Source: Chitinophaga pinensis
Lineage (GTDB): Bacteria; Bacteroidota; Bacteroidia; SXHM01
Assembly: GCA_945889235.1 (NCBI GenBank)
Contig: CAMDBK010000222.1
Location: forward strand, 1 to 5,251
Direction of reading: 5' to 3'
DNA: 5,251 nucleotides
The notes below the pieces were generated by a model. That model worked only from the letters and a program-made list of their open reading frames with translations. It was not told where the DNA came from and did not search any database. Both the position numbers and the translations under genes were made by a program. Below are positions 1 through 5,251 of the stretch, one piece after another. The first letter of the stretch is position 1. Every line of letters starts with the position of its first letter.

Positions 1-631
1 AAATAATATTAAAACTGCGATAATAAGCAGAGGAGATGTAGGAAAAGAAAGAGTAAATAAACTTTTCAGCGTATTGAAAGCAAGCGGTATTACTACTGAA
101 TTGATGATAGGTAATAATAAATTACTTTTCAATGCTAATGCGGCAGCACATTTAGATTCAATTACTAAAGGGCTTAACTGGGATGATATTTCTGCATTGC
201 ACTTAGATATTGAGCCTCAGGTATTAAATGATTGGGATACCAATAAGGATAAATACCTTGTACAGTACGTAAATCTTCTTAAGCAAGCTCAGGTTTTTTG
301 TTTGGGTAAAAATATTAAGCTGAACGTATCAATACCTGTCTTTTTCCCTGAAGCTACTTTGATAGAAATTTATCCACTATGCGATAAAGTTTACCTTATG
401 GCTTATGAACATACCGATGCCTTTTTTATTATGAAAAAAGTGAAAGAAGAATTTTCTATCAGCCCTGAAAAAACAGTTGTTGCCTTACGAGCAAAAGATT
501 TTACAACACGCAGCGATTTTGAGAAATTTTTAAATGAATTGGGCAAAGCAATGAACACTAAATCGTTTGCACTGCATGATATTGAAACTTTTATAAAACT
601 TGACGAATTAAAATCGGGAGAAAATAAATAA
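1..631 (+). CDS. TIM-barrel glycoside-hydrolase-like protein, GH18-like motifs (5' partial)
   Basis: The reading frame is open from the first complete codon (position 2) to the TAA at 629-631, so this is the 3' end of a longer gene. The TTG at 74 could be read as a start, but the frame upstream of it codes plausibly (ISRGDVGKERVNKLFSVL) and I do not treat TTG as the true start. The visible 209 residues alternate beta strands and helices like the second half of a TIM barrel. The strand-4-like motif LHLDIEP (codons at about 197-217) ends in D-x-E, as in GH18 chitinase-like enzymes. A later strand, KVYLMAYEHTD (about 386-418), resembles the GH18 strand-6 motif MxYD, with E in place of D. The earlier aspartates of the classical DxxDxDxE motif are replaced by S and H, so the catalytic mechanism is uncertain. 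In context it may cleave or bind the glycan made by the downstream synthase; that role is inferred. The N-terminus, including any signal peptide, is not visible. Confidence 0.6.
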   Translation, partial: NNIKTAIISRGDVGKERVNKLFSVLKASGITTELMIGNNKLLFNANAAAHLDSITKGLNWDDISALHLDIEPQVLNDWDTNKDKYLVQYVNLLKQAQVFCLGKNIKLNVSIPVFFPEATLIEIYPLCDKVYLMAYEHTDAFFIMKKVKEEFSISPEKTVVALRAKDFTTRSDFEKFLNELGKAMNTKSFALHDIETFIKLDELKSGENK

Positions 632-651
632 ACAAACTAAAAAACAGCCTC

Positions 652-1746
652 TTGAAAAGTATAGATTTTAAACAAAAAGCCTCAGTTATCAGGGTACTGA
701 GTGACGATAGCGGACCAAAAAATTTCAATTGGGACCGTGTCATATACATCATATTCCTAATCCTGTTATTCGGATTTTTGGGATATTATGCCTTTAGCAA
801 AATATTTTTTATCAAGGCTCAGGGGCAGGTAACCTTTGAAAATATCGATATCCGAATACCTGATGATTGCAGAATTCTTGAATACCAGGTTGCAGAAGAT
901 GATTCTGTAAATGTTGGTGATTCATTATTCATCTATTCATTAGATGATGATAATCTTAACGGAGGAGGAGGTCTTGCAATTGGGCAAATCGGAGGTGAAA
1001 CAATTCCAGCCATTGAGCCTACCTGGATTGACAGAGAAATATTTTCACTTGAGAAAAAAATAGCTTTGAACAACATTGATAAAGTTCGTTCAAAAGAATT
1101 GCTTAAGAATTTTCAAAATGAGTTGCAGCACTTTGAGAATGCGATAATACTGGATGTGTTGCCAACTGATCGTTATGAATATGCAAAAAGCGAAATATTG
1201 CGTCTGCAAACAGAAATTTCGAAATTTGAAGCTGAAAACAGACAAAACAGTTCATATATAAAAGAACTGAAAGACCTTGCAGCGCAACCTGTGGCTAGAA
1301 AAGGAGCAACAGGATCAGGTGCCTACCAAAACGGTGGTGGTGGTGAAGGGGAAGTAATTGCACCACAGGTATTTTATTCACCTATCAGCGGTAACGTAAC
1401 AAGGCTTTACACACGACAATTCGAGGTTGCACTAAAGCAGGATGTAATTATGGCAATCCATACCGACAGGCCAATGTTTGTAAAAGCATATTTTGATCAG
1501 GAAGATATTGCTTTCTTTCATGAAGGTGATATTGTAAATATTACATTCCCTGATGGTAAAAAAAGTAAAGGATTTTTGAAACGTTTTAACTATTCAACTT
1601 TTCAGTTACCTTCAGAATTTCAGAAACGTTATGAACCAACTACTCGAACAGTAGTTGCAGATATTTATCCAATTTCGCAGGATGATTATGCTTTATGGAG
1701 AGGCTTTTCTAAAATGAGCGTTACCATTACAAAATACAAATACTAA
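652..1746 (+). CDS. HlyD/Alg44-type membrane-fusion (periplasmic adaptor) protein
   Basis: A 364-residue protein. The start is TTG at 652, because no ATG or GTG occurs in frame near the N-terminus and the frame is closed by a TAA at 625-627. A short cytoplasmic N-terminus of about 28 residues precedes one membrane segment (about 30-48, VIYIIFLILLFGFLGYYAF). The first lipoyl-like half follows at about 56-98 (QGQVTFENIDIRIP ... VNVGDSLFIY). Next come a Gly-rich stretch (102-118), a helical coiled-coil hairpin (about 124-210) and a second Gly-rich stretch (217-235). The second lipoyl half starts at SPISGNVTRLY (243-253), and a beta-barrel domain runs from about 274 to the end (MFVKAYFDQEDIAFFHEGD). 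This is the standard HlyD/EmrA order. Beside a processive glycosyltransferase it most likely acts like Alg44 in alginate export, linking synthase to periplasm. Unlike Alg44 it has no N-terminal PilZ domain: no RxxxR ... DxSxxG motif is visible. An adaptor for an ABC or MFS exporter is possible, but none is encoded here. Confidence 0.88.
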   Translation: MKSIDFKQKASVIRVLSDDSGPKNFNWDRVIYIIFLILLFGFLGYYAFSKIFFIKAQGQVTFENIDIRIPDDCRILEYQVAEDDSVNVGDSLFIYSLDDDNLNGGGGLAIGQIGGETIPAIEPTWIDREIFSLEKKIALNNIDKVRSKELLKNFQNELQHFENAIILDVLPTDRYEYAKSEILRLQTEISKFEAENRQNSSYIKELKDLAAQPVARKGATGSGAYQNGGGGEGEVIAPQVFYSPISGNVTRLYTRQFEVALKQDVIMAIHTDRPMFVKAYFDQEDIAFFHEGDIVNITFPDGKKSKGFLKRFNYSTFQLPSEFQKRYEPTTRTVVADIYPISQDDYALWRGFSKMSVTITKYKY

Positions 1747-1750
1747 GGAA

Positions 1751-3187
1751 ATGGCAATCAACAAATCAACTGAAAACATACAGGTAGTTGATCACAAAAT
1801 AAATTACAACAATATTGTCTTTTATATAATTGACAATACAAACAGCATCCTGAACATTGACCATACAATGGGCTATGATGCAATCATTCTTGATGCTGCA
1901 GACACTGAGTATGCGCACATTGTTTTAAAAAAAATACGGTCGCACTACAATCCTGAATTTTATCTAAAGCCGGTGTTTCTTCTAAATTTTAAAGAAACAA
2001 AAGATCCGGTGTTGAATAATATGCACGATGGACTTATGACATCTTATGATCAGGTAGCTCAATTGTCGGAAGTGGCAAAACGTATTTTTGTTAAAACTAC
2101 GCAGCTCGATAACCAACTCATTCCTTCTTTTGAAGGTCAGACGATTAAAAAGGTGTTGAACTATATGTACACCCGTGATCTGCGTACTTTAAAACCGTTT
2201 GTTGACTTAAATTCTTCTATCGGTTATACTTACCCCGAATTATCAATAAATTTCAATAATACAGAAGAGCCGCAAGTATTGGAAATATTAGAATGGGCTG
2301 ACCGTGAAGGATTGATATGGCCTGACTTTTATGAAAGAGTTTATCTCTGTAATAATTGCAGCAGCGGTTCATTAAGTTACCGTGAAGTTTGCCCGCACTG
2401 CAATTCTTCCAATTCAAAATCAGAAGATTTAGTTCACCACTTTCCTTGTGCGCACATTGGTCCACTTTCTGATTATCAGAACACAATTGATAACTCACTT
2501 AATTGCCCGAAGTGTAATAAAACATTGAGGCATATTGGTATTGATTATGACAAACCTTCAATAATACACCACTGCAATAATTGCGACCAGAATTATCAGG
2601 ATGCTTTTATTAAATCTAAATGCATGTCATGCGAAGACGATATTGATGTTAAATACTTAGTACCTAAATCTGTAAACATTTATAAACTTACAAGAAAAGG
2701 CAGGTCGGCAGCTACAAGCGGATTCCTTTCTTCAAGTCTGGAGGTAGATGATATTTTTGGAACAATAAATATGCAGACATTGAAAATTATGCTGCACTAT
2801 GAGTTGGAAAGAGTAAAAGAATCGCCTGCACAAAAAACATCAATAGCATTGGTTCATCTTGAAAATATTTTTGAGTTGTACAATAAAATAGGTAAGAGAG
2901 GTGAACGAAATCTGCTTGAAGAGCTGGTTGCGGTAATCAGGGAAAATATAAAATCTTCAGATGTAATTGCATTTGAAAGTTCATCAACATTATACCTGAT
3001 GCTTACCAATACATCTACAGAAACTGCAGATGCAAAATTGAAGAGCCTGAACACACTTACCGAAAATCTCATTAAGAAAAATTTCAACGGTTTTAAGGCC
3101 AACCTTCTTTACAAAGTAAAAATGCTTGACACAGATAAAAAGGCGGATGTTCAGTTGTTGGAACTGTCGAAAGACTTCTTTGCATGA
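1751..3187 (+). CDS. REC-like / TackOD1 zinc-binding / degenerate GGDEF signalling protein
   Basis: A 478-residue, probably cytoplasmic protein with no signal peptide or membrane segment. The start is ATG at 1751, 4 bp after the previous stop. Residues about 20-115 look like a receiver domain: beta1 YIID (D28), beta3 AIILD (D48, the phosphoacceptor position) and beta4 PVFLLNF. The beta5 Lys-Pro is replaced by T97-S98, and the acidic pair is reduced to one Asp. Residues about 130-315 match the TackOD1 family (thaumarchaeal output domain 1), with Cys/His at C200/C203, C214/C217, C233/H235, C252/C255, C275/C278 and C291/C294, plus the motif LRHIGIDYDKPS and a closing YKLTRKG. Residues about 335-475 have GGDEF-domain layout (ERNLLEELVAVIRENIKSSDVIAF), but the GGDEF signature is SSSTL (410-414), so diguanylate cyclase activity is not expected. 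Likely role: a regulator or scaffold for the polysaccharide synthase encoded next, with which it overlaps by 4 bp. The input signal is unknown; a metal or redox signal is speculation. Confidence 0.85.
   Translation: MAINKSTENIQVVDHKINYNNIVFYIIDNTNSILNIDHTMGYDAIILDAADTEYAHIVLKKIRSHYNPEFYLKPVFLLNFKETKDPVLNNMHDGLMTSYDQVAQLSEVAKRIFVKTTQLDNQLIPSFEGQTIKKVLNYMYTRDLRTLKPFVDLNSSIGYTYPELSINFNNTEEPQVLEILEWADREGLIWPDFYERVYLCNNCSSGSLSYREVCPHCNSSNSKSEDLVHHFPCAHIGPLSDYQNTIDNSLNCPKCNKTLRHIGIDYDKPSIIHHCNNCDQNYQDAFIKSKCMSCEDDIDVKYLVPKSVNIYKLTRKGRSAATSGFLSSSLEVDDIFGTINMQTLKIMLHYELERVKESPAQKTSIALVHLENIFELYNKIGKRGERNLLEELVAVIRENIKSSDVIAFESSSTLYLMLTNTSTETADAKLKSLNTLTENLIKKNFNGFKANLLYKVKMLDTDKKADVQLLELSKDFFA
1802..2095 (+). 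other. Degenerate receiver-like (REC) domain
   Basis: Residues about 18-115 of the signalling protein follow the receiver beta/alpha order. A hydrophobic strand ends in D28, AIILD places D48 at the phosphoacceptor position, and a beta4 strand reads PVFLLNF. The beta5 region HDGLMTSYD corresponds to the usual DYLxKPFD, with the invariant Lys replaced by Thr. Retention of D48 leaves residual phosphorylation possible, but the missing Lys and incomplete acidic pocket argue for a pseudo-receiver. The assignment is from pattern only and should be held loosely. Confidence 0.5.
2138..2680 (+). other. TackOD1 cysteine-rich metal-binding domain
   Basis: Residues about 130-310 of the signalling protein. 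The part before the cysteines has the family's helical lead-in, including SSIGYTYPEL and LEILEWADREGLIW. The zinc-ribbon part carries four cysteines at 200, 203, 214 and 217, enough for one site. HHFPCAH (229-235) follows, then CPKC (252-255), CNNC (275-278) and CMSC (291-294), enough for one or two more sites. The conserved block HIGIDYDKPS lies at 261-270. All expected cysteines appear intact although the flanking domains are degenerate, suggesting that metal binding is the part under selection. The family is known mainly from comparative genomics as an output or sensor module; its molecular function is not established. Confidence 0.82.
2753..3175 (+). other. Degenerate GGDEF-like domain
   Basis: Residues about 335-475 of the signalling protein. 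The pattern L..EL.R....... SIALVHLENI follows the usual first strand and helix of a GGDEF fold. ERNLLEELVAVIRENIKSSDVIAF then matches the helix leading to the active hairpin. The GGDEF pentapeptide is replaced by SSSTL (410-414), followed by YLMLTNTSTETA, which fits the post-hairpin strand and helix. Residues needed for metal and GTP binding at the signature are gone. No RxxD inhibitory site is evident in the expected place upstream. The domain is more likely a binding or dimerisation module than a cyclase. Confidence 0.72.
3184..3187 (+). promoter_or_regulatory. ATGA stop/start overlap, likely translational coupling
   Basis: The ATG of the glycosyltransferase (3184-3186) overlaps the TGA of the signalling gene (3185-3187). 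There is no clear ribosome binding site upstream of the ATG, so translation of the synthase probably depends on ribosomes finishing the regulator gene. This would tie the amounts of the two proteins together. Confidence 0.75.
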
Positions 3188-4494
3188 TAACATACTTAGA
3201 TGAATTCTTTAATTATCTTTTATCTGTAAGCCCATCTAAACTAATACGGGTTTTCTGGTTTTTTTTCTTTTTTGAATTCGTCAGGTTCTTTCTTGTTGAT
3301 TTTACAACAGTATTGCTTTGGAAATTAACTGCAATCTTTCGCAAGAAAAGAGTGTTTGATGGGCGTGCTCTTTTCTGGGCAGAGAAACCCTTAATTTCCA
3401 TTATTGTTCCCGGAAAAAATGAAGGAAAACACATTTTTAAGCTTGCAAATTCACTGAAGGAACAAACCTACCAGAATTTTGAGTTTATTGTGGTGGATGA
3501 TGGCTCTGATGATGACACAAAAAGGATTTGTAACAGTCTGAAAAAAAATGGGCTGATTGATATTTTTCTCAGTAATGATGTAAGAGGAGGGAAGGCTTCT
3601 GCAGCAAATCTTGCATTGCGCTATTCATCCGGTAAATTTATTATTCACATGGATGCCGATTGTTCATACGACCGCGATGCTGTAGAAAATATTATAGTCC
3701 CTTTTTATTACGAAAAAAATTTGGGAGCAGTAGGAGGTGATGTTCAGGTGCGAAATTACAAGGAAAGTTTATGTGCAGCGCTTCAGGCGATTGAATATAC
3801 AGATACAATTTCCATCGGTCGTATTTCACAAAGTCAGTTAGGGATTTACAGAATTATATCAGGAGCTTTTGGAGCCTTCAAGAAAGAAGCGCTTGATAGT
3901 GTTGGAGGATGGGATATTGGACCTGGACTTGACGGAGACATTACTGTTAAAGTCAGAAAACTTGGGTATCAGATACATTTTGAACCAACAGCTATTTGCC
4001 AAACCAGTGTTCCGGTTACATTTAAAGCATTAATAAAACAAAGATTACGTTGGGATAAATCACTTATCCGTTTTCGATTAAGAAAACACCGCGATGTTTT
4101 TTATCCAAATGAGGGTTTTAAGATTGCAAATTTTGTCTCTTTTGTTGAAAATATAACCTATAGCCTTGTACTGAATTTTAAATGGTACTTCTATATAATA
4201 GATATGGTTTACAATTTCGCCTCACGATTGCTTTTCATTGTTCCTATGAATTTCATACTGTATACTGTAAACAATTATTTTAAATTTATTGTATTCTCAT
4301 TTTTCAGAGAACGGAAAAATGTAAAGAATGAATATTTTATGGTTTACATGCCCCTGATGGCAATCTATTTTGGTTATTTTTTACGATTTGTAAGAACGTA
4401 TGCTTACCTTCAGGAATTAATTTACAGACGGTCATACGAAGACAGCTGGAATCCTGAGAAATCATCTAAACAGGCGAAGGCTTTAAAATTATAG
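3184..4494 (+). CDS. Membrane-bound processive family 2 glycosyltransferase (exopolysaccharide synthase)
   Basis: A 436-residue protein of the cellulose/poly-GlcNAc/hyaluronan/alginate synthase type. A hydrophobic N-terminal segment rich in Phe (about 20-46) leads into a GT-A domain. Its motifs, in order, are ISIIVPGKNE (71-80), VVDDGSDD (103-110), the DxD motif DAD (157-159), SGAFGAF (226-232), GLDGD (248-252) and QRLRW (286-290). The QxxRW motif marks processive enzymes that hold the growing chain. The usual T/E-E-D motif reads D-G-D; the last Asp, the expected catalytic base, is kept as D252. At least two further hydrophobic regions follow (about 325-375 and 384-408), consistent with a translocating membrane channel. 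No C-terminal PilZ domain is present: the protein ends about 28 residues after the last membrane helix with a short basic/polar tail. The sugar polymerised cannot be told from sequence. The preceding HlyD-like gene supports coupled synthesis and secretion. Confidence 0.9.
   Translation: MITYLDEFFNYLLSVSPSKLIRVFWFFFFFEFVRFFLVDFTTVLLWKLTAIFRKKRVFDGRALFWAEKPLISIIVPGKNEGKHIFKLANSLKEQTYQNFEFIVVDDGSDDDTKRICNSLKKNGLIDIFLSNDVRGGKASAANLALRYSSGKFIIHMDADCSYDRDAVENIIVPFYYEKNLGAVGGDVQVRNYKESLCAALQAIEYTDTISIGRISQSQLGIYRIISGAFGAFKKEALDSVGGWDIGPGLDGDITVKVRKLGYQIHFEPTAICQTSVPVTFKALIKQRLRWDKSLIRFRLRKHRDVFYPNEGFKIANFVSFVENITYSLVLNFKWYFYIIDMVYNFASRLLFIVPMNFILYTVNNYFKFIVFSFFRERKNVKNEYFMVYMPLMAIYFGYFLRFVRTYAYLQELIYRRSYEDSWNPEKSSKQAKALKL
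3259..3273 (+). repeat. T-rich tract (T8-C-T6) early in the glycosyltransferase gene
   Basis: Eight T bases (3259-3266), one C, then six T bases (3268-3273) encode the Phe run of the first membrane segment, around codons 26-30. A change of one T would shift the frame and abolish the synthase. The tract is explained by Phe codons in a membrane helix; slippage is only a possibility. Confidence 0.5.
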
Positions 4495-4542
4495 AACCTA
4501 AATCAGTTACAGTCGTATTACTGCTTTGGTTTTTGAAATACG
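4495..4542 (+). other. Short intergenic gap before the CotH-like gene
   Basis: This is the longest gap in the window, at 48 bp. It holds only a weak 4-bp inverted repeat (CAGT 4510-4513 / ACTG 4520-4523) followed by a T-rich stretch, which is too weak to call a terminator. No exact Bacteroidota-type -7 element (TAnnTTTG) with a TTTG -33 element is visible. Read-through from the synthase gene is therefore likely, though not proven. Confidence 0.45.
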
Positions 4543-4599
4543 ATGTTACGAATAATTACTTCACTACTTTTATTATTTGTTGCCCAAATTATAACTGCG
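4543..4599 (+). other. Sec signal peptide of the CotH-family protein
   Basis: MLRIITSLLLLFVAQIITA has one Arg at position 3, a hydrophobic core from about residue 4 to 14, and a T-A ending before QQ. This fits signal peptidase I. There is no lipobox cysteine, so it is not a lipoprotein. Confidence 0.8.
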
Positions 4600-5251
4600 C
4601 AACAACTTGCACCATTGCAATTTTCATCACCCGCAGGGTTTTATTCTGATTCAATTTATATTTCAGTTACATCCATTGATGATAATGTTACAATCCACTT
4701 TACGCTTAATGGTGATGAACCCACTGAATTATCTCCTTTATATTCTGATTCACTATTAATTAGAAGCAGAGTAGGGGAATTAGATAATTATTCAACAATC
4801 CCAACCAATCCCGGATTTAATTACCCAATTAATGGTTACGATTCAATAAAAGCAAGTACGCGGGGTTGGTTACCACCTTATACTGAGACTTATAAATCAA
4901 CGGTTTTAAAAGCCAAGGCATTTGGAAATGGAAATCTCTCAAGTCCTACCGTTATAGCTACTTATTTTATTGACCCGCTTTTGAGCTCTCGCTTTTCTCT
5001 TCCGGTTCTTTCTTTAACTACCAACAGTGTAAATTTATTTTCGAATGAAACAGGTATTTATGTTTACGGCAATGATACCATTGAAGGAGGAAATTATAAC
5101 AAACAAGATGCAGAAAGAGAAGTTCATATCGAGTTTTTTGAATCTGACGGCACACTTGGTTTTTCACAAGATTGCGGGATTCTTAACCATGGAGGTGGAG
5201 GAAAAATTGCACCACAAAAATCATTTAAAGTGATTGCAAGAACTTCTTATG
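4543..5251 (+). CDS. Exported CotH-family protein with N-terminal CHB_HEX_C-like domain (3' partial)
   Basis: The frame starts at ATG 4543 and stays open for 236 codons to the window edge. Residues 1-19 form a signal peptide (MLRIITSLLLLFVAQIITA, cleavage probably before QQ). Residues about 28-143 look like the chitobiase/beta-hexosaminidase C-terminal-type beta domain: SSPAGFYSDSIYISV, then IHFTLNGDEPTELSPLY, and finally TVLKAKAFGNGNLSSPTV with ATYFI. From about 152 the CotH family begins: LPVLSLTTNSVNLFSNETGIYVYGN, REVHIEFFESDGTLGFSQDCGILNHGGGG and PQKSFKVIARTSY, matching the start of CotH kinase-like proteins, though the typical IRIHGG reads ILNHGG. The catalytic C-terminal part is beyond the window, so activity cannot be judged. 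CotH proteins share a protein-kinase-like fold, and in Bacillus CotH phosphorylates spore coat proteins. In Bacteroidota the targets are unknown; an extracellular or outer-surface role in matrix assembly is inferred from the signal peptide and position. Confidence 0.88.
   Translation, partial: MLRIITSLLLLFVAQIITAQQLAPLQFSSPAGFYSDSIYISVTSIDDNVTIHFTLNGDEPTELSPLYSDSLLIRSRVGELDNYSTIPTNPGFNYPINGYDSIKASTRGWLPPYTETYKSTVLKAKAFGNGNLSSPTVIATYFIDPLLSSRFSLPVLSLTTNSVNLFSNETGIYVYGNDTIEGGNYNKQDAEREVHIEFFESDGTLGFSQDCGILNHGGGGKIAPQKSFKVIARTSY

Noticed and set aside
74..76. TTG as the true start of the first gene
   Set aside because: The frame is open and codes plausibly upstream to the window edge, and a start here would leave only part of a TIM barrel.
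1336..1376. Similarity between the GGGG ... IAPQ coding segment here and the GGGGKIAPQ segment at about 5192-5217
   Set aside because: The first is a flexible linker in the HlyD-like protein, the second a conserved CotH motif; the shared bases are short and best explained by chance Gly and APQ codons.
2750..2880. Matches to the Bacteroidota -7 element (such as TATTTTTG) inside the signalling gene
   Set aside because: They are inside coding sequence, encode conserved parts of the GGDEF-like domain, and such matches are common in AT-rich sequence.
2253..3434. Several open frames of about 67-82 codons on the minus strand (2253-2498, 2854-3102, 2990-3193, 3213-3434)
   Set aside because: All lie opposite well-supported coding regions with recognisable domains, and their translations show no domain-like pattern.
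4504..4535. Possible intrinsic terminator (CAGT/ACTG hairpin followed by T-rich sequence)
   Set aside because: The stem is only 4 bp and the T-rich stretch is interrupted by GG; this is expected by chance in AT-rich DNA.
5045..5233. A 62-codon plus-strand open frame
   Set aside because: It is out of frame with, and wholly inside, the CotH-family coding region, whose translation matches family motifs across the same bases.
1..5251. CRISPR array, tRNA/rRNA, insertion sequence or attachment site
   Set aside because: No regularly spaced repeats, structured RNA, transposase gene or terminal inverted repeats were seen; nearly all of the window is coding.

Overview
The window is AT-rich and densely coded, with every supported gene on the + strand. 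It most resembles a Bacteroidota genome. The reasons are the A/T-rich codon use, the lack of clear Shine-Dalgarno sequences, and a secreted CotH-family protein with an N-terminal chitobiase/hexosaminidase C-terminal-type (CHB_HEX_C-like) beta domain, an architecture common in that phylum. The lineage call is an inference from style; no rRNA or phylogenetic marker is present.

Layout. (1) 1-631: 3' part of a gene for a TIM-barrel, glycoside-hydrolase-like protein with GH18-like motifs; its start lies upstream of the window. (2) 652-1746: HlyD/Alg44-type membrane-fusion protein with one N-terminal membrane anchor. (3) 1751-3187: a cytoplasmic multidomain signalling protein with a degenerate receiver-like domain, a cysteine-rich TackOD1 zinc-binding module and a GGDEF-like domain whose signature is lost. 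(4) 3184-4494: membrane-bound, probably processive family 2 glycosyltransferase of the cellulose/poly-GlcNAc/alginate synthase type. (5) 4543-5251: 5' part of an exported CotH-family (kinase-like fold) protein, running off the window and easily missed because it has no stop codon here.

The first four genes are separated by 20 bp, 4 bp and a 4-bp overlap, so they almost certainly form one operon. The fifth follows after 48 bp with no convincing terminator and may be part of the same unit. Together they look like a synthase-dependent exopolysaccharide system. The glycosyltransferase would polymerise and translocate a glycan, the HlyD-like protein would be the periplasmic conduit or co-polymerase (as Alg44 is to Alg8), and the TIM-barrel protein would trim or bind the glycan. 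The REC-TackOD1-GGDEF-like protein would be the intracellular regulator. The standout is this regulator: an apparently enzymatically dead and phosphorylation-impaired scaffold with twelve cysteines in CxxC pairs or CxH-type motifs, translationally coupled to the synthase, in an operon where I see no PilZ domain in either membrane protein.
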